Of a DNA stretch of 64,000 nt, positions 53,238 through 61,627 are shown one piece after another (positions within the stretch are counted from its first letter, which is position 1; every line of letters begins with the position of its first letter). The position numbers and the translations under genes are program-made. The stretch comes from Mumia xiangluensis (GTDB lineage Bacteria; Actinomycetota; Actinomycetes; Propionibacteriales; Nocardioidaceae): assembly GCF_010994095.1 (NCBI RefSeq), contig NZ_WJYO01000006.1, positions 62,001-126,000 of the forward strand, written 5' to 3'. The notes under the pieces were generated by a model, which saw nothing but the letters and a program-made list of their open reading frames with translations, did not search any database and was not told the origin of the DNA.

Positions 53238-54058
53238 CCATCCCCACCGTGACTCTCAACGACGGCGTCACCATGCCGCAGATCGGATTCGGCGTCTTCC
53301 AGGTCCCCGGCGCGGAGACGACGGCAGCGGTCAGCTCGGCCCTGGAGGCCGGCTACCGCAGCATCGACACGGCCGCGGCCTACCGCAACGAGACGGGCGT
53401 CGGTCAGGCACTCGCGCAGTCCGGGCTCGCGCGGGACGACCTCTTCGTCACCACGAAGCTGTGGAACACCGACCAGGGGCGCGACAACGCCCGCCCCGCC
53501 CTCGAGGCCAGTCTGGAGCGCCTCGGCCTCGACCGGGTCGACCTCTACCTGATCCACTGGCCGGCCCCGGGCCGCGGCCTGTTCGCCGAGACATGGGAGG
53601 CGTTCGAGGAGCTGCGCGCCTCGGGCCTCACGCGGTCGATCGGTGTCTCGAACTTCCTCCCCGAGCATCTCGACGCCATCATCGCCCTCGGCGGTCCGGT
53701 GCCCGCGGTGAACCAGATCGAGGTGCACCCCGAGCTCCAGCAGCGCAGCGTCCAGGACGCCGGCGCCCTGCACGGGATCGTGACCGAGGCGTGGAGCCCG
53801 CTCGCACAGGCAGGGGTGCTCGGCGACCCGGTCGTCGCCGAGATCGCCGCGGCACACGGCCGGACCCCCGCGCAGGTGGTGCTGCGCTGGCACCTCGAGC
53901 AGGGCCGCGTCGTGATCCCGAAGTCCGTCACGCCGTCGCGGATCGCGGAGAATCTCGCCATCACCGACTTCACGCTGACCTCGGACGAGGTGACGCGCAT
54001 CGACGGTCTGGAGGCCGGTCGGCGCACGGGGCCGGACCCGGCGACCTTCAACGGCTGA
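53234..54058 (+). CDS. Aldo/keto reductase (AKR5-like)
   Basis: NADPH-dependent reductase of 274 residues. Catalytic Asp/Tyr in SIDTAAAYRNE, Lys in VTTKLWN, His in YLIHWP; cofactor loop IPKSVTPSRIAEN. Similar to 2,5-diketo-gluconate reductases. Translationally coupled to the MFS gene, so probably under MarR control. Confidence 0.9.
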   Translation: MTIPTVTLNDGVTMPQIGFGVFQVPGAETTAAVSSALEAGYRSIDTAAAYRNETGVGQALAQSGLARDDLFVTTKLWNTDQGRDNARPALEASLERLGLDRVDLYLIHWPAPGRGLFAETWEAFEELRASGLTRSIGVSNFLPEHLDAIIALGGPVPAVNQIEVHPELQQRSVQDAGALHGIVTEAWSPLAQAGVLGDPVVAEIAAAHGRTPAQVVLRWHLEQGRVVIPKSVTPSRIAENLAITDFTLTSDEVTRIDGLEAGRRTGPDPATFNG

Positions 54059-54061
54059 GCG

Positions 54062-54511
54062 TCAGCCGATCCCGTGCGGGGTCTCAGGCGGCTCCGGGGG
54101 AACCGGCGGGCCGGGCGGTCGGACGCGGCGGCGGCGTACCTTCAGGGCTGCCGCGCCGGCCAGAGCGGTGCCGGCGAGGATCGTGGCCACGATCGCGGGA
54201 TTGAGCCGCCAACGGCTCCCAGGTGTGTCCGTCGTGGCGGCGCACTCGTGCAACGGGAACCGGTCGCCCCCGTGGAACACGGTCGTGAGCTCGGCCGAGA
54301 CGTACGCGAAGGAGCCCGCCGGAAGGCCGAAGGTGGACAGCGTGCGGTACCACCGGCCGTTGGACCGGTCGATCCAGCAGGTGACGTTCGCGTGCGAGCC
54401 CGGTCCGTCGGGTGGTTCGAGGTGGGCGATGACGTGTCGCGCGCCGTCCCAGACCGGTACACGGTGCGGCACGGTCGTCACCACCGCGGGGTAGTCGGCA
54501 TCGAGTCCCAT
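54062..54511 (-). CDS. Membrane-anchored protein of unknown function
   Basis: Unrecognised 149-residue protein. The first 105 residues are soluble (WDGARHVIAHLEPPDGPG, two cysteines at CWID and HECAA), one membrane helix follows (PAIVATILAGTALAGAAALK) and a Pro-rich tail ends the chain. No signal peptide, so the soluble part is probably cytoplasmic. Tail-to-tail with the aldo/keto reductase gene. Confidence 0.6.
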   Translation of the reverse strand: MGLDADYPAVVTTVPHRVPVWDGARHVIAHLEPPDGPGSHANVTCWIDRSNGRWYRTLSTFGLPAGSFAYVSAELTTVFHGGDRFPLHECAATTDTPGSRWRLNPAIVATILAGTALAGAAALKVRRRRVRPPGPPVPPEPPETPHGIG

Positions 54512-54584
54512 CTGCCGACTGTAGACCGGGTCGGGTCCCGGGATACCCGCGCTTGCGTGGGCATCCCCTCGTGCTGACGGGTCG

Positions 54585-55412
54585 TCAGACGGCGCGGAGC
54601 GAACCGGCTCCGCGCCTGCGCAGCGACTCGAGCGCGGTCGTCGTCGCGTCGTCCGCCGGCACCAGCACCATGATCTGCTGCCCGTCAGCGACGGGGAGGT
54701 CGAGGATCTCGCAGTCGAGGCGCAGCTCGCCTGCCGACGGATGGGTCCAGCGCTGCGCCTGGCGCGCCAGCGAGGCATGGCGCTCGAGTCGGCGGGTGAA
54801 CGCGTCACCGACCGTGACGGTCATCTCCGAGACGAACGCCCGGGAGCGGTCGGTCGACGGGCCGCGCCAGAGCTCGGCCACGCGCTCGTCGGCGATCCGG
54901 TCCCACTCGGGGAAGGCGCGTCGGGCTCGCTCGTCGGTGAACACGTATCGCGTGAGGTTCGGTTCGTGCGTGTCGAGCACGCCGAGCGGGCGTACGAGCT
55001 GGTCGAAACCCGTGGTCAGAGCGAGGATGTCGCCGATCCGGTTGACGACGGCGGCGGCGCCCGGCTCGAGCTGGTCGAGGATCGCCTGGACCGCAGGTCG
55101 GACCGAGGTCCGGTGCGGGACCACGCTGACGCACTCGCCGGAGGTCGCCTTCGTGAGGTTGCGCAGGTGTTCACGGTCGTCGACGTCGAGGCGGAGGGCC
55201 TCGGCGAGAGCGTGCACGACCTGGATGGACGGGTTGCGGTCGCGACCCTGCTCGATGCGGGTGAGGTACTCGACGCTGATGCCGGCCAGCGCGGCCAGCT
55301 CCATGCGGCGAAGGCCGGGGGCCCGGCGCCTGCCGACCGGGGTGAGACCGAGGGACTCGGGCGAGGTGGCGTCGCGACGTGCGCGGACGAAGTCGCCGAG
55401 GGGCGTGCTCAT
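54585..55412 (-). CDS. XRE-family regulator with MmyB-like domain
   Basis: A 275-residue regulator: helix-turn-helix (RRMELAALAGISVEYLTRIEQGR, residues 35-58) plus an MmyB-like PAS-type ligand domain (residues 100-260) that in relatives binds fatty acids. GLTPVGRRRAPGLRR is the family's conserved leader. Divergent from an FMN reductase gene with a perfect 17-base palindrome between, so it likely regulates that gene and itself. Confidence 0.87.
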   Translation of the reverse strand: MSTPLGDFVRARRDATSPESLGLTPVGRRRAPGLRRMELAALAGISVEYLTRIEQGRDRNPSIQVVHALAEALRLDVDDREHLRNLTKATSGECVSVVPHRTSVRPAVQAILDQLEPGAAAVVNRIGDILALTTGFDQLVRPLGVLDTHEPNLTRYVFTDERARRAFPEWDRIADERVAELWRGPSTDRSRAFVSEMTVTVGDAFTRRLERHASLARQAQRWTHPSAGELRLDCEILDLPVADGQQIMVLVPADDATTTALESLRRRGAGSLRAV

Positions 55413-55457
55413 GCGCCCACAGTACGGCGTGGCGTGCAGGTTCCACGGCGGCGAGCG

Positions 55458-55474
55458 TGGCCCTGCCAGGGCCA
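55458..55474. promoter_or_regulatory. Perfect palindrome between regulator and FMN reductase
   Basis: TGGCCCTG-C-CAGGGCCA: eight-base arms around a single base, in the middle of the 111-base divergent intergenic region. Best read as the operator of the MmyB-type regulator. Confidence 0.55.
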
Positions 55475-55523
55475 GCCTGAGCGCGGTCTGGTTGCATCCG
55501 CCGACGCGTTCCAGGCTGGCTGC

Positions 55524-56123
55524 ATGAGCGAGAAGAGCAGACTTGTCATCCTCGTCGGAAGCGTCCGAGAGGGGCGATTCGGCCCCGTCGTCGCGTCGTG
55601 GGCCGCCGAGCAGGCACGGGAGCACGGGGGATTCGACGTGGACGTCGTCGACCTGGCGGAGATCGACGTCCCGCTGGCGCTGCCGGCGGAGTCCCCGAAG
55701 CTGGCCGGCGACGCCTACCCGCGCCCAGCCGGGATGTCCGCGCTGACGGAGCGCCTGGCGGCCGCCGACGCGTTCGTCATCGTGACCCCTGAGTACAACC
55801 ACAGCTATCCCGCGTCGCTCAAGGCAGCGATCGACTGGCACTTCAGCCAGTGGACGGCCAAGCCGGTCGCGTTCGTCAGCTATGGGGGTGCGGCCGGTGG
55901 ACGTCACGCCGTGCTGCACCTCGAGAACGTCCTCACCGAGCTGCACGCGGTCACGATCCGGGACGGGCTGGCGTTCCCGAACTACTACCTGAACTTCGAC
56001 CTCGAGGCCGGTCTGCCGCACGACGAGCAGGCGGCCGTGTACGCCAAGGGGATGTTCGCGCAGCTCGACTGGTGGGCCACCGCCCTGAAGGACGCCCGAC
56101 AGCGGGTGCCCTACCCGGGGTGA
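55524..56123 (+). CDS. NADPH-dependent FMN reductase
   Basis: Flavodoxin-fold reductase of 199 residues: FMN-phosphate loop LVGSVREGRFGP (residues 10-21) and VIVTPEYNHSYPASLKAAIDW near residue 85. Reduces quinones, azo compounds or supplies reduced flavin. CAGGCT ends six bases before the ATG, suggesting a leaderless start. Converges with the ECF41 sigma gene. Confidence 0.9.
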   Translation: MSEKSRLVILVGSVREGRFGPVVASWAAEQAREHGGFDVDVVDLAEIDVPLALPAESPKLAGDAYPRPAGMSALTERLAAADAFVIVTPEYNHSYPASLKAAIDWHFSQWTAKPVAFVSYGGAAGGRHAVLHLENVLTELHAVTIRDGLAFPNYYLNFDLEAGLPHDEQAAVYAKGMFAQLDWWATALKDARQRVPYPG

Positions 56124-56146
56124 CAGTCCCCGCGCGCGTGGTCTGG

Positions 56147-57019
56147 CTAGCGCACGAGCAGTGCCTCCCGGTCGAGCCGCGCGAGCTTCTCGGGGTTCCA
56201 GATCCCGTACGCCTTCGTGATCCGCCCGTCCTCGACGGTGAGGCTGATCGCGCCGCTGAGCACCCCGCCGAGCTCGAGCCGGATGCCAGGCGCACCGTTG
56301 AGCCAGATCGGCTCGCCGGTGAGCGGGGCGGGTCGCCGGGAGTGCGCGATCGTGAAGAACCTCGCGAACTTCTCCGCGCCGATGATGGGCTTGCGCGCCG
56401 CCTGCACGAGGCCACCGCCGTCGGAGACCACGACGACGTCGGGTGCGAGGACGTCCATCAGTGCCTGGACGTCGCCCGTGACGAACGCGGCGAGGAACCG
56501 TTCGACGACCTCCTGCTGCTCGCGGCGCCCGACCTCCATGCGCGGGCGCCGCGCGGCGACGTGCTCGCGCGCACGGTGCGCGATCTGCCGTACGGACGCC
56601 GAGGTCCTGCCGACCGCCTCGGCGATCTCGTCGTACGGCGTCTCGAAGACCTCGCGGAGCACGAAGACCGCCCGTTCGACAGGGCCGAGCGTCTCCAGGA
56701 CGGTGAGCATCGCGATCGAGACGCTCTCGGCGAGCTCGACGTCATCGGCGACGTCGGGGGTGGTCAGCAGCGGCTCGGGCAGCCACTCGCCGACGTAGTC
56801 CTCGCGTCGACGCGCCAGCGTACGGAGGCGGTTGAGCGCCAGGCGGGTGACGATGCGGACGAGGTACGCCCGTGGGCTCGCGATGTCGGACTGGTCGACG
56901 TCCGCCCACCTCAGCCAGGTCTCCTGCACCACGTCCTCGGCGTCGGCGGCGGAGCCGAGCATCTCGTACGCGACCGTGAAGAGGAGACTGCGGTGGGTGA
57001 CGAACGGGTCGTCGCTCAT
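56147..57019 (-). CDS. ECF41-type RNA polymerase sigma factor (SigJ-like)
   Basis: Extracytoplasmic-function sigma factor of 290 residues with region 2 (LLFTVAYEMLGSAADAEDVVQETWLRW), region 4 (VERAVFVLREVFETPYDEIAEAVGRTSASVRQIAHRARE) and the C-terminal SnoaL-like extension that replaces an anti-sigma factor. The extension carries both diagnostic ECF41 motifs: DGGG (near residue 200) and NPEKL near residue 278. It overlaps the carboxymuconolactone decarboxylase gene by ATGA, the known ECF41 genetic partner. Confidence 0.93.
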   Translation of the reverse strand: MSDDPFVTHRSLLFTVAYEMLGSAADAEDVVQETWLRWADVDQSDIASPRAYLVRIVTRLALNRLRTLARRREDYVGEWLPEPLLTTPDVADDVELAESVSIAMLTVLETLGPVERAVFVLREVFETPYDEIAEAVGRTSASVRQIAHRAREHVAARRPRMEVGRREQQEVVERFLAAFVTGDVQALMDVLAPDVVVVSDGGGLVQAARKPIIGAEKFARFFTIAHSRRPAPLTGEPIWLNGAPGIRLELGGVLSGAISLTVEDGRITKAYGIWNPEKLARLDREALLVR

Positions 57020-57609
57020 GCGGGCGACACTACGTCCTGGACGGGCTGGGGGAGCGGGGGCAGACCGCAGGACTCGGCGAACTCCTCCGAGCGGATGCCG
57101 AGGGCCACGTTCGCGCGGGCGGTGAGGTTCATCGTCCCGACCCTGCCGGTGAGCTCGATCAGCCCCGCGGGGCCGAGCTCGTCCAGGAGTGCAGCCGACA
57201 TCTCGTCGGTGACGGCGAGCGGGGTCTGGCACATCGCCTCGGCGTACTCCATCACCCGGCGTTCGAGGGGCGTGAACACATCGGACTCGCGCCACCGCGG
57301 GACCTCGCGAGCCTTGGCCTCGTCGAGTCCCTTGTTGTGGCTCATGAAGTAGTGCAGGTCGAGGCAGAAGCTGCACCCGATCGCGCCGGCCGCGGCCATG
57401 CTGGCGTACGAGGCGAGCTGCGGGTCGAGGGCGTCCCACTTCTCGACCTTGCGCCCGAATCCCATCATGTCCTTGAACGCGGTGCGGTGGTGCCACATCA
57501 CCCCCGTCGACTCCGGCACCTTTCCGAGCATCCTGCGGGCCATCGTCTTGAGCAGCGCCCCGTACAGCCCGGTGATCTCGGTCTCGGGGACGCGTGTCGT
57601 GCTGGTCAT
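57016..57609 (-). CDS. Carboxymuconolactone decarboxylase/AhpD-family protein
   Basis: A 197-residue CMD-fold protein with the AhpD-type redox centre CSFC (Cys79, Cys82) and a nearby histidine (LDLHYF). These proteins act as peroxidase-like reductants. It precedes and overlaps the ECF41 sigma gene, the standard arrangement in which the sigma factor drives its partner. AGGAGGAG lies upstream of the ATG, and an ECF41-type promoter lies at 57644-57670. Confidence 0.88.
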   Translation of the reverse strand: MTSTTRVPETEITGLYGALLKTMARRMLGKVPESTGVMWHHRTAFKDMMGFGRKVEKWDALDPQLASYASMAAAGAIGCSFCLDLHYFMSHNKGLDEAKAREVPRWRESDVFTPLERRVMEYAEAMCQTPLAVTDEMSAALLDELGPAGLIELTGRVGTMNLTARANVALGIRSEEFAESCGLPPLPQPVQDVVSPA

Positions 57610-57643
57610 GTCTCCTCCTGAGGTGGCTTGCTCTCGGCATGAA

Positions 57644-57670
57644 GACACCGGTCGCGCGACTCCTGTGACA
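57644..57670 (-). promoter_or_regulatory. Predicted ECF41 promoter
   Basis: On the minus strand TGTCACA (57670-57664), 16-base spacer, TGTC (57647-57644). The published ECF41 consensus is TGTCACA-N16-CGTC, so only one -10 base differs. Thirty-four bases separate it from the decarboxylase ATG. Confidence 0.75.
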
Positions 57671-57698
57671 CCAGGAGCGCCGCCTTCTCCGATCAATG

Positions 57699-57759
57699 CG
57701 CAACCGATGGTTGCGATTGGACGCGGGGTGGGCTAGCCTCATACGCAACCAAAGGTTGC
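57699..57759 (+). promoter_or_regulatory. SRPBCC-arsR promoter with two identical-arm operators
   Basis: Two perfect inverted repeats, GCAACC-GAT-GGTTGC (core of 57699-57715, arms extend to CGCAACC/GGTTGCG) and GCAACC-AAA-GGTTGC (57745-57759), centres 45 bases apart. Between them a promoter fits: TTGCGA at 57711-57716, 17-base spacer, TAGCCT at 57734-57739. Operator 1 covers the -35 and operator 2 abuts the ribosome site. Confidence 0.8.
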
Positions 57760-57770
57760 AGGAGGATGTC

Positions 57771-58232
57771 ATGGAGTTCGGAACCATCGAGCGCGAGATC
57801 TACGTCGACGCGTCGCCCGAGATCGTCTTCGAGGTCGTGAGCAGTCCCGACCATGTGAAGCAGTGGTGGCCGGACGACGCGGCGTACGAGGTCAGGCCCG
57901 GCTCGCAGGGGGAGATCGTCTTCGGTGACCGCGACACCGACGGGACCGTCGTCGCCTTCGCCGTCCTGGAGGCGGACCCGCCTCGGACGTTCTCGTTCCG
58001 ATGGACGCACCCGGCCGACGAGGACGCGGGGGAGGGCAACTCGTTGCTCGTCACGTTCGACCTCACGCCGAAGGGCGGCGGCACGCTGCTCAAGATGACC
58101 GAGACCGGCTTCCGCGAGATGGGCTGGGAGGCCGCCGTCCTCGAGCAGCAGTACCACGAGCACGTCACGGGTTGGGACTTCTACCTCGCGCGGATCGCGC
58201 CGTACGTGGCGACCCTGGAGACGCGCCGATGA
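57771..58232 (+). CDS. SRPBCC (AHSA1-like) domain protein
   Basis: A 153-residue START/Bet v1-fold protein with hydrophobic ligand pocket: REIYVDASPEIVFEVVSSPDHVKQWWPDDA and the C-terminal WDFYLARIAPYVA helix. GGAGG five bases before the ATG. Overlaps the ArsR gene by ATGA; this SRPBCC-ArsR pairing is common in actinobacteria and may sense or bind a small hydrophobic compound. Confidence 0.85.
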   Translation: MEFGTIEREIYVDASPEIVFEVVSSPDHVKQWWPDDAAYEVRPGSQGEIVFGDRDTDGTVVAFAVLEADPPRTFSFRWTHPADEDAGEGNSLLVTFDLTPKGGGTLLKMTETGFREMGWEAAVLEQQYHEHVTGWDFYLARIAPYVATLETRR

Positions 58233-58579
58233 GCCTCGCGGTTGCCGAGGACGTCGACGACGAGCTCTGGTCGGCGGTCGGCGACCCCACGCGTCGCCGG
58301 ATGCTCGACCTGTTGCTGGCGTCCGGGCCAGGCACGGCAACGTCCTTGAGCGACCAGCTCCCCGTCACGCGACAGGCGGTGGCCAAGCACCTGCAGGTCC
58401 TGGACCACGCCGGACTCGTGCACGGGACGACGGCCGGGCGCGAGCGTCGTTACCAGGTCGATGAGGCGCAGCTCGCCCGCGCCGTCGCTCAGCTCGCCTC
58501 GGTCGGGGCCAGCTGGGAAGCACGACTGCAGCGCATCAAGCGGATCGCCGAGGCGATCCAACGCGACCGGGAGGTCTGA
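58229..58579 (+). CDS. ArsR-family transcriptional regulator
   Basis: A 116-residue ArsR/SmtB winged helix: LWSAVGDPTRRRMLDLLLASGP, then SDQLPVTRQAVAKHLQVLDHAGLV recognition helix and RERRYQVD wing. No CxC metal motif, so it is not a classical metal sensor; ligand may be bound with its SRPBCC partner. Probably represses the twin-operator promoter at 57699-57759. Confidence 0.9.
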   Translation: MSLAVAEDVDDELWSAVGDPTRRRMLDLLLASGPGTATSLSDQLPVTRQAVAKHLQVLDHAGLVHGTTAGRERRYQVDEAQLARAVAQLASVGASWEARLQRIKRIAEAIQRDREV

Positions 58580-58663
58580 ACCCGGTCGTCACCCACGAAC
58601 AGCCCACCGCACACCGTGGTGGGACGGATCAGTGCGCCCTGCGCACCGACGAGAGGAAAGAAG

Positions 58664-59110
58664 ATGGTGGACATCTTGCACAGGGTCGGAGTCGAGACGA
58701 CGTCGCCCGAGAAGGTGTACGACGCGCTCGCGACGATCGACGGGCTCGCCGGCTGGTGGACCGAGGACACGACGGGGAAGCCCGACGACGTCGGGGGAGT
58801 GGTCGAGTTCCGCTTCCCGCTCGGCGGCTTCGACATGGAGGTCCAGGACCTCCGGTCGTCCGAGCACGTCGGATGGAAGGTCGTCGACGGGCCGGAGGAG
58901 TGGGTCGGGACGACGATCGACTGGGACCTCCGTCAGGAGGGCGACTACACGATCCTGATGTTCGCGCACCGCGGCTGGAAGGAGCCGGTCGAGTTCATGC
59001 ACCACTGCAGCACCAAGTGGGCGACGTACATCATGAGCCTCAAGTCGCTCGTCGAGACCGGTGCGGGCGCGCCCTGCCCCCACGACGTGCACATCGCAGA
59101 CCAGGACTGA
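58664..59110 (+). CDS. SRPBCC domain protein
   Basis: A second Bet v1-fold protein, 148 residues: HRVGVETTSPEKVYDALATIDGLAGWWTED, WDLRQEGDYTILMFAHRGW and SLKSLVETGAG. GAGAGG precedes the ATG; it lies 84 bases after arsR and may be in the same transcript. Different from the first SRPBCC protein in the pocket-lining residues. Confidence 0.83.
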   Translation: MVDILHRVGVETTSPEKVYDALATIDGLAGWWTEDTTGKPDDVGGVVEFRFPLGGFDMEVQDLRSSEHVGWKVVDGPEEWVGTTIDWDLRQEGDYTILMFAHRGWKEPVEFMHHCSTKWATYIMSLKSLVETGAGAPCPHDVHIADQD

Positions 59111-59183
59111 GGGGCTGGCTCGGACCCGGGTGGTCAGCACCGTGAGCCGTCGCCCTGGCGCCGGGGCGGCGGCTCGACGCGCG

Positions 59184-60398
59184 TCATGACGAGCCGCTCC
59201 GATCGAGGGCCCGCACACGGGCGGCCTGGCGTACGAGGTGGTCGCGCTCCGCGACGTTCGTGGCCAGCCGCGCCGCCTCCGCGTACGACGAGGCGGCCGC
59301 GGGCAGGTCTCCTTCGAGCTCGTGCAGATGTCCGCGCACGGCGTGCCATCGGTGGCGGTCTCCGATCACCTCGCGCACTCGATCCGTCTCGCGCAGACCG
59401 GCGGCTCCACCGAGGACGTGGCCGACCGCGATCGCGCGGCCGAGCACGGCGGCGGGGTGCTCGCGGACTGGGTCGTCGTGCAGCGCGACGAGATCGTCGT
59501 ACCACGCGAGGATCTGCGGCCAGTCGGTCTCCTCGGCGGACGCGGCGTCGTCGTGCAGGGCCGAGATCGCAGCCTCGACCTGGTAGCGGCCCGGGGGAGC
59601 GGCGTCCGTCCGCACCGCGAGAGTCGACTGCAGGACGCGAACCCCTTCAGCGATCTCGCGGACGTCCCACAGGCTGCGGTCCTGCCGGTCGAGCGTCACG
59701 ATGCTGCCGTCGGGGGCGATCCTCGCGGGCAGCCGAGCGTGGTTGAGCAGCATCAGTGCGAGCAGTCCGCGTGCCTCGGGCTCGTCGGTGGCGAGCGTGA
59801 GCTGGCGGGTGAGCCGGATAGCCTCGGTGGCCAGGTCGACCCGGTCGGTGTGGCCGGTGGTGTAGACGAGGTACAGCACGCGCAGCACGACGGCGAGGTC
59901 ACCGGGCTGGTCGAGCCGACGCCCGCGCAGGCTGCGCTTCGCGCGGCTGATGCGCTGCGCCATCGTCGCCTCCGGGACGTAGAAGGCATCGGCGATCTCG
60001 CGCGTCGTGAGGCCGCCCACGGCACGGAGCGTCAGCGCCACCTGCGAGGCGGCGGACAGGTCCGGGTGGCAGCAGCAGAAGAGCACGAAGAGCGTGTCGT
60101 CCCCAGCCTCGGTGCCGCCAGGCCGCGGCTGCGCGTACGTGGTCTCCTCGCGACGGAGACGGGCGGCCTCGCTACGACGGGCGTCCACGAGGCGCCGCAC
60201 CGACACGGTCGTCAGCCACGCGAACGGGTCCCGCGGAGGGTGCTCGGGCCAGACCCGCGACGCTTCCACGAGTGCCTCCTGGAGCGCGTCCTCCGCGGTG
60301 TCGAAGTCCTCGCCGCGGCGGACGAGGCCGGCGAGCACCCGGGGGATGAGGGCGCGTAGCGCCCCCTCATCCAACCCTCGTGCAGGCTCGTCTCGCAC
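59184..60398 (-). CDS. ECF42-type RNA polymerase sigma factor
   Basis: A 404-residue sigma factor with region 2 (DFDTAEDALQEALVEASRVW), region 4 (LTLRAVGGLTTREIADAFYVPEATMAQRISRAKRSL) and a long C-terminal helical/TPR extension (residues 190-404, including LALMLLNHARLPAR). This domain order and its neighbour, a YCII/DGPF protein, identify ECF42. GTG start with GGAGGA eight bases upstream, four bases after the partner's stop. Confidence 0.92.
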   Translation of the reverse strand: MRDEPARGLDEGALRALIPRVLAGLVRRGEDFDTAEDALQEALVEASRVWPEHPPRDPFAWLTTVSVRRLVDARRSEAARLRREETTYAQPRPGGTEAGDDTLFVLFCCCHPDLSAASQVALTLRAVGGLTTREIADAFYVPEATMAQRISRAKRSLRGRRLDQPGDLAVVLRVLYLVYTTGHTDRVDLATEAIRLTRQLTLATDEPEARGLLALMLLNHARLPARIAPDGSIVTLDRQDRSLWDVREIAEGVRVLQSTLAVRTDAAPPGRYQVEAAISALHDDAASAEETDWPQILAWYDDLVALHDDPVREHPAAVLGRAIAVGHVLGGAAGLRETDRVREVIGDRHRWHAVRGHLHELEGDLPAAASSYAEAARLATNVAERDHLVRQAARVRALDRSGSS

Positions 60399-60402
60399 CC
60401 GG

Positions 60403-60813
60403 TCAGTCCTCCGCCGGAGGGAGGGTCATGACCTCCCGTACGTCGATCCACTCGTACAGCGGGTCACCACCAGGGCCGGGCTCGGAAGAGACGTACGCCG
60501 CGACCTCGAGCGCACGGTCGTGAGACTCGACGTCGATCATGAACCAGCCGGCGACGAGGTCGCTGGTCTCCGGGTGCGGACCGTCCGTGGTGACGGGCGC
60601 TGCGTCCGGGCCGCCGTAGCGCACCCAGGTGCGGCTCGGCACGAGCGCCTGGGCGTCGACGAGCTCACCGTTCTTCTGCAGCATGTCGTTCACGTGCCAC
60701 TGGAACGCCATGTGCGCCTCGACGTCCTCGGGCGCCCACTGGTCCATCGGCGGAACAGGACGGTGCGGCTCCGGGCCGCCGCTGTAGTGCTTGAGGAGCA
60801 GGTACTTCGGCAT
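60403..60813 (-). CDS. YCII/DGPF-domain protein
   Basis: A 136-residue ferredoxin-like YCII protein with the DGP motif in TTDGPHPETSDLVAGWF, the expected target and partner of ECF42 sigma factors. YLLLKHYSGGPEPHRPVPP is the family start. Co-transcribed with the sigma factor gene; a TGTCGA element lies upstream at 60885-60890. Confidence 0.9.
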   Translation of the reverse strand: MPKYLLLKHYSGGPEPHRPVPPMDQWAPEDVEAHMAFQWHVNDMLQKNGELVDAQALVPSRTWVRYGGPDAAPVTTDGPHPETSDLVAGWFMIDVESHDRALEVAAYVSSEPGPGGDPLYEWIDVREVMTLPPAED

Positions 60814-60867
60814 GGTGACCTCCTGGTCTCGTAGGCCGCGTTGTGCGAGCCCTTCACCTGGAGAGCG

Positions 60868-60890
60868 GAGCGGGTGCGCGGTTCTCGACA
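60868..60890 (-). promoter_or_regulatory. Predicted ECF42 promoter (-35 element)
   Basis: TGTCGA on the minus strand (60890-60885), the conserved -35 of ECF42 promoters, about 72 bases before the YCII ATG. After 17 bases CGCTC occurs where CGA/TC is expected, so the -10 is only approximate. Confidence 0.55.
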
Positions 60891-61034
60891 TCGTGGGCTC
60901 GTCGTGAGCGTAAGACCTCGACGCGGGGTAGTGGTGTGGTCAGGTGCCGACCCGGCAGCAGACCGTGTGACCGATGAGTTATCTGCGCGGCGGTGGTCTG
61001 TACGCCGAGTACCGAGTCGCGGGAGGCTGACGCC

Positions 61035-61598
61035 GTGCGGAAACTGACCTTTGCCATGAATCTGAGCCTGGACGGCTACACCGCCGCGCCCGGGGACGAC
61101 CTCGGCTGGAGCGTGCCGAGCGACGAGCTGTTCCAGTGGTGGTCCGACCGGGTCGGCGGGACGGGCCTGGCGCTGTACGGGCGCAAGGTGTGGGAGGAGA
61201 TGAGCTCCCACTGGCCGACCGCGGACCAGCAGCCCGGCGTCACACTGGCGGAGATCGAGTACGCCCGTCGCTGGCGGGCCATGCCGAAGGTGGTGTTCTC
61301 CTCGACGAGCAGGCCGGTCGACTGGAACACCCGCTTGGTCACCGGCGACGCTGTCAGCGAGATCACCCGGCTCAAGGCCGAGGATGGCGGGCCCATGGAC
61401 ATCGTCGGCGCGACACTCGCCGCGGCGGCCATGCGGGCCGGACTGATCGACGAGTACGTGCTGGTCACCGCGCCGGTCCTGGTGGGCGGCGGCACGCCGT
61501 TCTTCACGGCCCTGGACAGCTGGGTGAACCTGAACCTGGTGGAGACGCGGAGGTTTCCCGAGGGCGTGCTCCTGACCAGGTACGAGACCACGCGTTGA
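61035..61598 (+). CDS. Dihydrofolate reductase-like (RibD C-terminal) protein
   Basis: A 187-residue RibD_C reductase, third paralogue in the window: LTFAMNLSLDGYTAAPGDDLGW, LALYGRKVWEEMSSHWP and GGPMDIVGATLAAAAMRAGLIDEY. GGGAGG lies nine bases before the GTG. Divergent from the ECF42 unit. Substrate unknown. Confidence 0.83.
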   Translation: MRKLTFAMNLSLDGYTAAPGDDLGWSVPSDELFQWWSDRVGGTGLALYGRKVWEEMSSHWPTADQQPGVTLAEIEYARRWRAMPKVVFSSTSRPVDWNTRLVTGDAVSEITRLKAEDGGPMDIVGATLAAAAMRAGLIDEYVLVTAPVLVGGGTPFFTALDSWVNLNLVETRRFPEGVLLTRYETTR

Positions 61599-61627
61599 AG
61601 ACCCGAACGCGGACCGAAAGGAACGTG

